Below are positions 11,034 to 23,740 of a stretch of DNA of 64,000 nt, piece after piece. This DNA comes from Neckera pumila (Eukaryota > Streptophyta > Bryopsida > Hypnales > Neckeraceae): assembly GCA_963969595.1 (NCBI GenBank), contig OZ018417.1, positions 16,432,501 through 16,496,500 of the forward strand, written 5' to 3'. A program made the translations under genes and the position numbers. The notes below the pieces were generated by a model. The model was not told the DNA's origin, did no database searches, and worked only from the letters and a program-made list of their open reading frames with translations. Within the stretch, counting starts at the first letter, position 1. The number at the start of each line of letters is the position of its first letter.

Positions 11034-13184
11034 ATGGCCTTGATCCAAGGAGAAGGATCCACGGTTGCGTTACAATTTGTGACGCCACCATTGCCAAAGG
11101 ATGAGCGGGAGAAAGAGGAGTTGCGGGCTGACCTGGAGCAGATGGGGTGCGCTGGATTCCTGACCCGACCATGGAGCTTCAAGAACAAGGAGATGGTGAG
11201 GGAGCTGTCGAGCAAGTTGGCAAGCCGACACAAGACGACCATCCGAGCTCAACTGGCGAAGTGGACAGTGGCGATGTGGAGGCAGGTCTACCTTTTTGAT
11301 GAAGAAGGTGAGGGACTCGCATCTCGGAAAGACCAATCCGCATTGGGTAAGTTTCGGAACCCTCTCAGCCGCAAGGATGGGTTCCGAGTCAATGACTGCA
11401 TAGACCCAAGAGAGAAGAGATTGTTGCAGTACATCTTTGCAATCCTTAGTCTAGAGAGGCCGAGTCGAATTACCCAGACCCTAGCCAACACCATCTTTGG
11501 TGCGTTAGCAGAGGACCGGAAAGTAGATTGGGAATTGATCATTTAGGATCAAGTAGATAAGATGGCAAAGGCGAAGAGGGCTAAGCCGTCCCCTTTCTGC
11601 CCCTTTCTCTATCATCTTTATCAGTCTAAGGGAGTAATGATGAAGGATGAGGAGGTAGAGTATGAAGCCGCATCCGCCCTCGTACAGTTTGAACTTCCGG
11701 AGTTAGAGCCTGAGACCGGAATCGAGGACAAGCCCTCAGATGAAGAAGATGAAGAGGAAGAGGGTGAAGATGATTTGAGTGAGTCAGGAAGTGAAGGCGA
11801 CGATGAGGGAAAGGATACAAGAGGAAAAGATCGAGTGGAAGAGGAACAGACCAAGGAAAGTGATTCGGTCTGGAGAGATGAACCACTCGAGAGGATTTCA
11901 CAAGAGCTGAGTGACTTCAAGGACTGGTATATGAAGGAAAGGAGAGTGGTGCAGATCATTTGCACCACTATAGGAATTACTCACCCGAGTCAAGCCTTAA
12001 TTCAAGTAAGCCGGCTTATTCGGGAAAAGGAGAGTCAAGAAAGAAAGGCGGAGCTGGCCAAGCAGGCCAGCCAATTGGCAGCCCTAAGGCAGGAGCTGCG
12101 GAAGAAGGATGAAGAAGTAGAGAGGGAGAAGAAATTTTCCACCCAGACTCGGGATACCCTATTCCGAATCCGGGACTTCATCAAACATCCGGGAGAAGTG
12201 GTAAAAAAGGCCAACCTCTTCGACGAACAAGTGATGGAGGAGGGTAGGTAGTTAGCTCCGAAGTTGGTTTTGGCGATGGTGACTTACCACAAAAAGATGG
12301 AATCTACGCTGGCGCAGCTGCAAGAAGTAATGAGCAAAATCAGACCGCAAGGTGATCCTGTACCGAGACAAGGACCGGAAACCGAGCCAGCCTCGCAACC
12401 AGCCAAGGAAGACAAGATCGAGGAGAAGTCTCCTCAGGTATTACCTAACCCACCTATTTTGGAGGAGCATCAAGAGGCCAAGACCAACCAGCCGGAGGAG
12501 ATCGAGGTGGAGATCACCAAGGTCACCGAACCGGAACCCGGTACAGTGGAGATAACGGGAGTGACTGTGCCGGATCCAGCAAAGGTGCAGGGACCGGAAC
12601 CAGCAACCGGTCCAGGCGGGTCAGTCCTAGGGGAGAGCGCCAAGACCAAGCAACTCAATACTCTCTCACCTTCTAAGTCTTTTCCGAAGACTCCTGGAAA
12701 GAAAGTGCAGTTTGGAAAAGAAGGAGGGATGACTGGCCTGATCCAGTCCATTGTCAAGATCGAATTGGGAGCCGGTCGCGAGCAATCATCAAGATCGCAT
12801 GGGAAGGGAGTAATCCGGAAGGTAATTGGAGGTGAAGCAACACCTCAAAGCAAGGCGGCAAAACCTGTCTCAATGGTGCACAAGAGGAAGGCTTTGGAAC
12901 CTCCGTCGGCCAAGAAGAAAGTGGCTCGGATTCTGGAGGAGGAAGAAGAAGATGACAAATCAGATGAGGAGGAAGAAGAGTCCCGGTCAGAGCAAGAATC
13001 TGAGCCTTACTCTGATCCAGACCAGGCATTGGCAGACACTCAAGCGATGAAGGCCAAGGTGACCAAAGAGAAGACCAAACTCCAGGCCAAACGAGCTGCC
13101 AAGCTTCAGATCGGAAAGAAGCCACTGGCCCGGAAGGGACCAGCCAGGACGGGCGATTCACCTGCAAAGAAGAACAGGAAGTAG
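11034..13184 (+). pseudogene. Gag-like single frame split by two amber codons
   Basis: Three open frames (11034-11546, 11562-12251, 12264-13184) lie in the same frame and are separated only by single TAG codons at 11544-11546 and 12249-12251. Read through, they encode about 716 residues. The N-terminal 170 residues look globular (LTRPWSFKNKEMVRELSSKL; DPREKRLLQYIFAILSLERP). A long acidic region follows (SDEEDEEEEGEDDLSESGSE), then a coiled coil (about 11990-12150), a Pro/Glu-rich middle, and a C-terminus with acidic and Lys-rich nuclear-signal-like segments (PPSAKKKVARILEEEEED). I see no zinc knuckle, protease, RT or integrase. It may be gag of a non-autonomous retroelement or a host-derived ORF carried by an element. 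Both TAGs could be decayed CAG codons. Confidence 0.45.
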
Positions 13185-14230
13185 GTAGAGGACTGTAGCA
13201 TAGACGGTAGGGCTGCAGGCCTAATTTTGGCAGTAAGAAAGTTTTAGGCAAGTAAGAGTTAGGACTCGGGTTATTTTCGGAATTATAGGATCTAAGATCA
13301 ACTTTTAGTGGACACCTTTTTGGACTGCAGTTTAAGTAAACTACTCTAGCAATCTGGGAAAGAATGAAATGTGTCATTCCCTTGGCTGAAATTAGATGTA
13401 GACACTTTTTGAGTTAGAGTGGTAGTTTAGTATTTAAGCTCAGATTATTGATGTGATCCGGGTTCATTTCCATACTTTGTTTTTCCAATAGAATATCTGC
13501 AAAACCCATTGGTATTTTCCAATACACAATTGTGTACTGCAAGCTTTTGCACTTGTCCATGTTTTTATTTGAGCAGTGTGATTGCAAACTTAGGTAAGGA
13601 AGGAGTGAGCCTGGATGCAGGAAGTATCGGGTCCCTGAAGAGATTGAATAGCAGACAGGATACAATAGGATTTCCTTTGAGGATTAGAGCTGGCTTTTGT
13701 CAAGAAGCACCCACTGCTCTCCCACTTTTCCTGACTCCCTTTCTCTACCTAGATCGTGGATTGTCCGGTAGTCCGTTGTCGTAGCCTTTGGTAGGAGAAT
13801 TCAGACCGTCTTGCGTGACCTGCTAGCCTGCGTAGCCCTTCCGGTCTAGTTGTAAGGAAGGTCTTGTTCTCAATGTTCTTTTCAAAGTTTTCTTTTCACA
13901 GTTTTCTTTTCAAAGTTTATTCTAAGGAAACTCCTGACACATTAAACTTAGGAGTTAAGCTTCCTTCTTCAATCCCAAAGTTGCAGATCCCTCTTGGTCC
14001 AGAGGTTAAACTTGAGTTTAAATACATATAGTAATTACCCTAGAGCGGCAATATAATCAGGAAAGCATTTTCTGATTTCGGATTATTGGAATTGGATCCG
14101 GTCTAGACTAGTACTTGGGATTTTGTTTTGTATACCAATTCGTAACATTCCGGTCAATTAGGAGAACTACAATCCAAATCTCTGTGGAACAATACACAAA
14201 TCACTTTAGGGTCAATTTGGACCTTAGAGA
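13185..14230. other. 3' part of the gag-like unit, no further ORF
   Basis: No coding region. CCGG words persist (for example near 13770, 13840 and 14098), linking this stretch to the upstream unit. TTTTC-rich tandem-like text lies at 13865-13915. No polymerase domain or clear terminal repeat was found. Confidence 0.35.
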
Positions 14231-15836
14231 AGGAATTGTGCTTTCTGTGCTATGACACATGCCTCCTTACAATTTTCAGAGAAATTGCAAGTCCGCTAAG
14301 TGCGAAGCAATTGGAGGTCATTGAATTTGCTGGTCATGGCCAGCACTGCCGGATGCAATCTTTTGCTCAAAATTCAAGCAACCCTAAGAACAAATCAATG
14401 AACGGCCAAATTGGCGGCAATTTATTCGTTGATGCCGTCGATATAGCATTCAGTTAACAAATCAGGAGATCATGATCTGCATGATCTGTAGAATCCACGC
14501 TGTAGAAATGAATATCAAGTGGGCCCTACCCCTACTATGCAGCACCATGCATTACCCTTGAATACTATTCTCAGACAGTGACTTCAAATTTCCCTGAAAA
14601 AAAGGGTCTTCCGGTTTTTTATTTTTAAAAATTTGTTGGAGCAATCAAAAAATTCAGGAAAAATATGGCCATTGTAGGAAGCTCAATGGAAAAGTATAAT
14701 CCCCAAAACCACATTGCATTCCAAACTTCCAGTGTTCAGTAATTCTTCTGCAATGAAGCACACTTTTGGAAAATCCAGAAGACACCTAAAGGCCATCCTG
14801 TGAAATCCCTCTCTTGAGAAGGTGTATGGTGGTCATAAGACCAGCCTCCAAAAGTTTCAGCTTCAAGCTCTTTGGCATGGGTACTCAAGAGTACTGGAAA
14901 CCTCCAAAGCTAATTTTGTGACATATTTTCGAAATTCCATGTGCCCATCCACATTTATTTAGAAAAATTCGAAAAAAATTTAGGACGTCAAGAACTGCCA
15001 TATACACCTTCCTTCCAAATTGCATGCTCATTGGATCTAATTTGCAATACTTATGCAAGATTACAACTTCCGCATTGAACGTGTGACAAAAAATAGTACA
15101 AATGTTTCTTGCAATCACCCGAAGATTAGTGTTTAAATCATTGATCAAAACCACACCTGTTGAAGCACCGTAGATAGCATTAATTATAGAATAAAACCTT
15201 TTGGCAAATGATCCATGGTTGCGTTGTTGACAAAGGCACAGTCAGCTGGGGTCTGCTGCAAACAGATATGTAGAGCTCCAATTCTTGAAAAATGAAGTAG
15301 CAGCATCATCCTCGTTACGCTAGCCTAAAGGCACGTGTAAACCTACTCGCAATTTGGTTTCAATTTGTCAGTATATTTGTGATAAACTAAAAGCCAGTGC
15401 CTACATTTTTTACTTAGACTCTTTAGACCAGACCAGCTCATTTTGTTGTGCTCAAAGTTGTAACGATTGTCAGAGAAATGCTGCTCTGCAATTGGAATTT
15501 GACTAATGAATCAGGGACAATTCGACAGCGTCCCAATTAGAACTGTTAGTCTTTCACAGAGATTTTTTGTGACCTTCCCCTGACTCTAACCAAGATGACA
15601 ATAATTTCCAGCATTTGTAGCACTCGTATGAAATCAAAAAACAGTTTTACATGCGATAATGGTGGAGTTTAGGGTTTCACTCTAGATACTAGGAGAAGTA
15701 AGAGAAGCCATTGATGCACCTTGTGAGCACTCGTCCTTACGATGTCGTATACAAAATTCCTTTTCCGGATGAGAATTGAATCTGCTTCATTGCAATCGGA
15801 ATCGCAGCTAAGCAAGACAAATTTCAAATTGATCAG
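14231..15836. other. AT-rich spacer, possible old repeat
   Basis: No gene seen. The text around 15080-15145 (TTTCTTGCAA followed by GTGTTTAAATCA) resembles 35535-35570, so part of this stretch may be a diverged copy of the repeat described at 34780-36100. Confidence 0.3.
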
Positions 15837-15918
15837 TTTTTGGGGTAGCGTGAGCTACCCCAAAAACTAATATTGGAGTCAATGGCAATTTTGAGGGTAG
15901 CTCACGCTACCCCAAAAA
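15837..15918. repeat. Fold-back hairpin element 1
   Basis: Perfect 24-base inverted repeat: the left arm at 15837-15860 begins TTTTTGGGGTAGCGTGAG and the right arm at 15895-15918 is its exact reverse complement. They are separated by 34 bases. Each arm also contains its own small palindrome (GGGGTAGC-GTGA-GCTACCCC in the left). It belongs to a family of five hairpins in this window with a shared core of GGGGTAG(C)GTGAGG and CTCCAAAAACTAC. Confidence 0.8.
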
Positions 15919-16205
15919 ACAGTCCAGCACTTTGCGCCTGTCGACCCTAAATCTGCAGCATCTGCGCTCCTCCAGCGCACGGGCACTTGTAGTTGGAAAA
16001 CCTGCCGCAGCCGCACTCCTCTGCCGCGCGAGGCGCTGAAAAAAGCATGAACTGAACAGTCATCCTACCGCATAGCACTGCCTGCCCTCGCCCTCTAGTG
16101 CTCATTTCTAAATTTGAAGGAAATTTGAAGCACATTCTTCTACATGCGTCTATGGAGGCTTCATCTTGCAGTCTTTGGTTTGAAATCCTTCATTGGACGA
16201 GGTAT

Positions 16206-16253
16206 GAAGACTGATTTTGGGGGTATCTCGCGCTACCCCCAAAATCGGTCTTC
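16206..16253. repeat. Fold-back hairpin element 2 (compact)
   Basis: Arms of 20 bases (16206-16225 and 16234-16253) match with one mismatch and enclose the 8-base loop TCTCGCGC. The core TTTTGGGGGTA/TACCCCCAAAA relates it to the other fold-backs. It looks like a deletion derivative that lost the central CTCCAAAAACTAC part. Confidence 0.75.
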
Positions 16254-16401
16254 TTGACAATGATCTACAAATGCTTGTAATCTCAAACCCTAATGAGGCG
16301 AGTTCAGTAAGAAATCTGTGTCATTGTATTGGACTTGCTGGAAGATGGCGATCTGGCCTAATGTCAATGTATCCTCACAATTGGTTGAAGTGTATCTTAT
16401 A

Positions 16402-16492
16402 TTGATTTTTGGGGTACTGGAAGGTACCCCATAAACTACAATCAGCCCCAATGGTAGTTTTTGGAGTACCTTTCGATACCCCCAAAATTGGT
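16402..16492. repeat. Fold-back hairpin element 3
   Basis: Imperfect inverted repeat. The left arm begins near 16404 (GATTTTTGGGGTACTGG) and ends in AAACTAC; the right arm starts GGTAGTTTTTGGAGTACC at 16453 and ends near 16492. The reverse complement of the right arm aligns along the left arm with several mismatches. It has the same core words as the elements at 25333 and 25614. Confidence 0.7.
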
Positions 16493-17941
16493 TTTTTACA
16501 TGTTTGAGATGACGGATGTTGAATGGAGGCAGACAGGCCTCAAGAATTGTACAACAAACTGCTTTCTCATTCCATTATTGTTGATTTCATAAAAGTTCAA
16601 TTGACAATTCTTTTTATATCAAAAATTAGATTCTTTCCAAGATATGCCATTCACCGTGTAAGACATAGAGTTAGTTTCATCTCCCCTTTGATACTGGATT
16701 GAAATGAGTATTGACATAAGCGCTGCTATTTAGTAAGTTGCATTGATATAGGAATGTAATCATCCATTAAACTTTGAACTTGGTTGATTGTAATGGAGTT
16801 CAAGTTCAATCATTGTTCATGCTTTTGTAGAAAATTCTAAATCATTGAGAGCAATAGATGCTAAATTGTGTAAGATCTCTGATTTAATTGGCTACAATTC
16901 CAAGTACTTTCTATTAAAATAGACAGTAGTTGAATGATTTTAAGAACCATATATTTTGAGATGTAGTTGGATTCTAGGTTTTGTAAGCAGAATTTATTCT
17001 TGGAATTTTATAGTTGAACTTAAGAGGAGAACAATTAGAATTTGCATCTTATAATGTCCTTATGTCAATTGCAAGGAATAGTAGAATGAGCTACAAAACT
17101 TAATAGTTGAATCCTAATTGATTATAAACTAAAGACATTGACAGTATTAAAAATACTATATAAACTTAAAAAGATTTTACATATAAAATTTAATTCTTTA
17201 CCTTAGGGAGTTATTACACCGCTTTCATTCCATATGAAGATTGATTTGTGTGAATGTTACTTAAATTAATAAAAATTATGATTGTTTTGTGAACCCTAAA
17301 CCTCTTTCAAACGATTTAGGAAATATTACACTTGAAATCTACTTGTTTTCTATTTAGCATGTGGTAGCTAGCATTATTTTTCAGGTTAATTTTGCTATCA
17401 ATTCTTGGAATTTGGACCTCTATTGTGTTTATGCTTAGTTGATGTTCATGACTAAATACTTTTCCGTTGAGATACTAGTATTTGATTATAATTGATTCTT
17501 TGATTAAAATTGATAATTTTGAAAGACTCTATTATACATTTCAAACAACATTGGTTTCATTGGTGTCCTATTGAAGTATCTTAAGTAATTCCTCAAAAAG
17601 TTTTTGAAAGAGTGTCAAATTGTCATACAATTGTATTACTCATGTTTGTTGTAGACATCATTCCATGGTTGGGATAACCTTTTTGGTTGAATAGTTTAGG
17701 ACTTTTCTACCTTATCCGAGACCTTTTTTTTGTAATCATTGTACAAATTTGTCATGCAATATGATACTAATCAATTTATTTGACCTTCTTGAATTGAGTT
17801 AAAGACAATTTTTTCAAATATACCTCTTTGCAATTAAGAGCTTTAGAACCTATTTCCACACTTAATTTGAGAATTCATGAAGGAAAAACAATGGATATGG
17901 CAGAGTGTGCAATGTCTAACATAATGCTTTTGGCATATGTA
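16493..17941. other. AT-rich sequence without gene
   Basis: No open frame of interest. It may be intronic or 5' flanking sequence of the pseudogene that starts to show coding signal at about 17942. The fold-back elements lie immediately upstream. Confidence 0.35.
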
Positions 17942-19393
17942 GGATGATCCTATACCAGATCAAATTGCAGAGCTTCTTCACCAAAGGTCCCGGACAAGAT
18001 TGAAGAGGTTCCGCAAGGTGCATTGCATTTGGTGTCCTTAACTCCCACAACTCCAAACCTTGGGATTAGCACCGGGTCGTTGCCACAAGAAGATACCAGC
18101 GTGGTAAGCTTGGGGGATATCTTAGATGCATGTGACCGAGCTTGCAATTATGTGGAACAGCCACATAGTAGTCGCATTAGCGGCCAAAGGAATAGAAAAC
18201 AAAAACAACATGTGTTTTCTTCAACGACTTCTGATACGGAGTATAGTTTTGAGAGTAGTTCTTTTGTCTCAGTTTGTAGCCCTCAATTGGAAGAGTTTTG
18301 TGCCTGTGCTTGTAGTGGGATTCTAGGTAAGCAGGAACTTGTTTTCATCCACCTGGGTTCTGACTCAGATTGTAGCGTTCATGTTGATTGAAGTTGATTT
18401 GACTTTCTACATGGCAAGAGTTATGTTTTTCAAACTTGTCTACTTACACAAGTCTTGGATTATTGTTTTATTATTGTTTTGTGATTATACTATGCAATCC
18501 AATGCATTTTATTACATGAATTTGAAATATAATTACTATTTATTATCAGTTGCATTTTCACTTGTAAAGATGTCATAAGCATTTGAGGTTAGAATAGTTT
18601 TTTATAAGTGTGATTATTTTTGCAAGTATATGAGACTCCTTTGAGTCCTCTCACTTTGACACAAGAAGAGCAGCCAGCCATGACACCAGGAACTGATGAA
18701 ATCATGCAACCGAAGATTGAGGGCAACAATGAAGGAGATATCGTAGTGGCCGACATAGATGAGGAGGACGAAGAAAATGAACTGCTTGAAGATGAGCTTA
18801 GGCGCCTCAACAAGGTGGACTTAGTGGCTACAATCACCAGTTTGAGGATGCGTCCAGAGAGTCATTCACGTTTGAGCATTCCGATAATCAGATTAGTGGC
18901 AATGCCAATAGTGAGACCTACACTTGCTTTGGATATAGTGAAATTGGAAAATGAATTTTCTCATGGATACCAAGAAGGAGCAGCGATGTTCTACATGTCT
19001 ACCACAAATGAGGCTGGTGAGAGTGTCCATTTCACTGCCGAGAAAATCAATTTGTGGGACTCATTGTGGAAGTAAGCAAATGATGAATTCAACAACTTTA
19101 TTGAGTTTGTACCTGAACTCACGTTCACGAAGAATTTTAAATTCTTTGTGTGCGACGGGAATCACCGTCGCATTGTGTGGATGAATTTAATTGACAAGAA
19201 GTACTCGGCAAACCCAAGATTCCACAACAAGGTGGATTGCATTATTTTGGACACTAAAGGTTGTAGGCGCTTTATTCCCACCTTTGGAATAAAGTTTACA
19301 CAAGGCCAGGTTCTAGTTTTTGTTGTAGTTAAATCTCTATTGGGTGTTAACACGTATAATCCAATTACGCCTTCCAAGCAATGGATCTTTTGA

Positions 19394-22300
19394 TGTTGTT
19401 CCTAGTGTTAGCTTTGTTGACTTCTAAATGCTATAAAATCCAAAAGATGTTAGTATTGTTCAGATGGTTTTTACTATGACCGATTAACAATCAAACTATG
19501 ATTTGGTTATTAGTCTACAAGCAAATAGATGAGATGGTATAATGTGTAGGGTTTATTTTACCCTTTCCAAAATGGTGAAGAAAGCTCAAATTAACCTAAT
19601 TTCTAACGGATAATTGTAGATGAAGTTAGGATTAATTAATCTCTTTTTTCCTTGTTGAGTAATTTTTGATAAGTTTTTATTATTACTAATGGAAGATAAT
19701 TCAACTACCTCTAGAACTAAATAGTTTTACCTTAGAGATGTTATTTCTATACTTGTTGTGGTAAAATAGAATTGCTTTTGACTTTCTTAGTGAAAGTAAT
19801 TTATTGATGAATTTTTACCGTGTCGGTTCATAAAATTTCTTACGTAATTCTTTTTTATCTTAAGTTTTTAATTTTTGACTTATGTAATATATTTTTTACT
19901 CTTTACATCTAATGTGAATTAGTTTTACTATCAAGATTTGATGTTTATCTTAAAGATAAAATAAAAGTACTTTTGACTTCCTTGGTAAAAGTTATCTTAC
20001 GGATGAATTTTGACCGTTATCCAGTTCATCAAAATTCCTTTGTAATTTCTTTTTTACTTTGGAAATTCAAAAACTATTTCTACTTTGATCTTTTTGTTTT
20101 TATTTTTACTCTAGATTCTAAAATCCTAAAAAATTCTATTAGGTAATTTTCTTTTTCTTTTCTACTTTTATTACTAATTTTTATTCAAGATAATGTTGGT
20201 AATTTCTAGTACAATAAATATTTGTAAATTACATAAAATTCTTACTAACTTGAGTTACTTTTCTATTGTAAAATTTAAACTCCTTGGTGAATTATTTTTG
20301 GATAATTCTTTCTAAATTGTTCCTAATTTCTACCTTAACTTAAATTTCTTGTATCTTTTGGATTTTTTATCCTATTCTTAATTGCAAATGTTTTCTAGAA
20401 AGCTATTCAAATTTTCTATCTAATTCTAAGTTCCAGTTCTTGTTTCTTGTGATTCCTTGTGTTCTAATTTTCATTCCAACTCCCTAATGCTACAATGTTA
20501 ATCCTAATTAACAATCCTAATTTAATTCACTAATTTGCACAGTTGAATAATAAAACAATAAAAAAAAAATTTTAACTTACTCCAAAAATTGCGGATTCAA
20601 TGATGCCATCCTTGGTTATCGTCATCATGATTCGTTGTAGTCGAATGTAGCATCTATGCCGTCTTTTCTTTTCTCTTTATAATTTTTTTTCTTCTTTTGG
20701 AGATATTTTGAAAACAAATCTAATCCTATCAAATCTAATCTAATAGGATTTTTGCTAATGGCTCAAAAGTCAACCAAACTTAAAAATAAACTTGTTATGG
20801 TTTTCCTACTAATACTAATTTGAGAACATATCCCAAAGTCAAACTATTCTTTATTTGTTTTTTCTTCCTTCTTTTTCTTCCAATCTAATAAAAAAACGTG
20901 GCTATTAAGTCAATCTTGCTTGGTTAGAAGCCTAATATTGACTTTGGTGTTTTTCTTAACAATTCGACTTCTATATCTTCCTAATTCCCAACTTGGTGTT
21001 TAGTTTTTTCCAACAATTTGGAATGAGAGTTTATATATGAGAGCTAGAACAAGTTCTTGGAGTGTGATCACTAGAGCTTGGAAGACTGAAAATTGAGTTT
21101 TATTCACAGAGAACCAGAACCGGAGGTTGATAAATTGTGATCCCTAGCCTAGTTAATCAGGGCAATTTATTGACTCAAGTCTGATTCGTTTGTTAACTGT
21201 CTTCACTGGCTCCTGATCCAGGGGAAGCCTGGGCTATCACTTAATTTCTCCAAGTCTCAGCCTTGTTTGGAATTTGGAATTTTTTGCAAATCACCCCCTG
21301 ATTTCTGCCTTCCCTCCTTCCTTGGCTTGTCTGAAATTTCTCTTGGGAAATTTGAGTTCCAACAGCATAAGGGTGAAGGAGGACTATGAAAAAATTTAAC
21401 AAAAAATCAAAATTGGAACCCAGCGGGTATCCTCCCGATGATTTTAGTTTTGAACTGATGTATGTATGGTGACCAACCTGGTTGATCAAGCAACCTGGTC
21501 AATCAAGCGACCTGCCACTTTTTCCGACTTGCCTGACGGCTCTGATTTGCCCTTATTGCTGGGTTGGCTGGCTTGGTGGTTGTTCTGGTCTTTGCTAGAA
21601 CTCTAATACTGGGTTCAGTCTAAACTTTTTGGCCGTTGCTTAGCCAAACTTTGGAATTCAAATCCAAACTTTTGGGATTTAATCCCAAATTTGGGTCTCC
21701 TTTGGGAACCCTTTAACAAAATAAGAAAAGACAAAAGTTCTAACCAAGAACAAAGCTTTGCCGTCCAGGCGGTTTAGGCCCGAATTTTGGCAAATATCCA
21801 CTAATGAGTTAGTACTAAATAAGAGGTTTGGATCTCACCCAAATCACTCTAAATAACATGAACGACTCTTAAAAAATCCACGACTTCCAAAGTCCAGGCT
21901 TCAGGGGAAATTTGCGACAACCAAAGGTGTGAAATTTCTCGCCAAAAAAGTTTGATTGGAAGGTTGTTAGTACATACAAGAATTTGAAATACAATAAGGC
22001 AAACTCCAAAGGATTCACACTAATGGCATCGCCAGAATTCAGTGTGAATGTTTTTGGGATTAGTACACAAAAACTTGAAATTGATCAAAGCTTCAAAAAT
22101 GTTTGAAAAAAACATAAAAGTAAGCAAGCTTTTCAAAGGGACCCCAACGTCCTTTGAAATAAGCAACAAGGACACAAAATAGGTTGAAACCACAAAGAAA
22201 TCTTGAATTGAATGAAAACAAAGGAGTTTTTGGACAAAATACCAAAATTCTCGACAACATGGCCGCGAATTGGCTGGAGTTTTAACAAAATAAAAAGGGG

Positions 22301-23740
22301 TGTGAAGTGAGGGGAGGAGGAGGCCTTATATACTCGCTCAAGGCCTCACCTTCCCCCTCAATCTTCTAATTCTACTTCCTAGGTAATTTCAAATTTACTA
22401 ATTAAAATTCTACACTATTGCTGTGATCACTCTAACTTTTGGAGAAATGCTCCAAATTCTAAACCGATTGTGCCATTGTCTTTAGAAGATCCAAATTACT
22501 CCACAAGTGTCCCTACCCCCTATTTCCAGACCGTTTTGTATGTAAAAACCAACATTCAGCATATTGCCTAAAAGGGTAAAAATCCAATTGTTGGAGATAA
22601 TTTTATGTTTAAGTTTTGATTGGCCAAGGTTGTCGAGGAGGTCCAAGATAGTAAGAAATGAGTCCAAGTTGACTCTAATCGGAATTCAAGAGCTTCTGGT
22701 GTGCCAGTCAACGTAACAAATCTTTTAAAATCCGTTAAAATTCCGTTAGTGCTGCCAGTTCTGGTCCTTGTCGGGGTTGGAATGTGATGGAATTTGGTCG
22801 GGCGCTTTATTAGCATTAAACATTCTATCCTAATTTTTAGTGGGATTTTACCACCACTTTGGGATTTTCTAGGAATTTCTCAATGCGTAAAAACACGGTT
22901 GCCTTCCCAGGGAGTCATTTCCGCAATTTCAAAAATTATGAAATTTATTGGGCAACTTCTAGGAAGTTCCCAAATGCCATGTGCAAACTTACAACTTCTT
23001 TTGCATTAATCTAAGGCGTGTGTGATTTACAACCTTCCAGTTTAATTCCCATGCGTGGGGGAAATCATTCTCAATATAAGTTAATTCCCTCCCGCAGGGG
23101 GGGGGATCATTCTTGATCAAGGGGATCTAGTCCTCCTCGTTACACTCCTGGCAATTTTTTTGGTCAAAATCTCCGTTCTTGGCCCACGGATTGCTTATAA
23201 TCTTGGTTTATGGTTTTACTTGCACTGGCACATGACTTCTTTTCTATCTTCTAATTTCTATTCTAAGTATTTCACATGCCCTTCAAAAGTCTATTTCTGG
23301 GTGGTTTTGTGGTTTGGTCATAAGGCTTAGTTCCACATGAACCGTCAAATGTTCTCTCAATTGCATAAATAGACTTAATATTAGCTCATAATAGTAATTG
23401 GAATGGTTCCAGGTTTTTTGGTCAAATCATATTTCATTTGTAGGGATTTCCCCCAAGTATCACCTGAATATACTCATACTATCTTCTTAACCCTAATTAG
23501 CCCTAAATATGAGCAAAAAGAAAAAAAAAGAAAAATTTGAGTTTCAAGTGCTAACTTGGGGGCTCACAAGGGTCATATTGAATTAGTCATGCATATGATG
23601 CATGACATCAATAAGTAAGTATCTCTTTGAAACAAATTGTGACTTTATTGCTTATTTGTATTTCTCCTACAAGTTCTTGGTGATTCTACACATAATTATA
23701 TTTGATATGTGAAAAAAATTATATGTATCTGTTTTCAAAT
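19394..23740. other. Long AT-rich insertion or intron, no gene
   Basis: A 4.3 kb stretch interrupts the ParB/methylase pseudogene. 19400-20990 is very AT-rich. 20990-22500 has more mixed composition with TATATA-type sites (about 21030, and TTATATACTCGCTC near 22328) and could be an inserted retroelement fragment. No RT, integrase or gag frame is visible. A run of 9 G occurs near 23098. The gap is far longer than the other introns here, so a secondary insertion is likely. Confidence 0.35.

Noticed and set aside
12754..13377. 207-codon minus-strand frame
   Set aside because: Overlaps the Lys/Glu-rich gag-like frame; its Ser/Leu/Pro composition is what antisense of such sequence gives.
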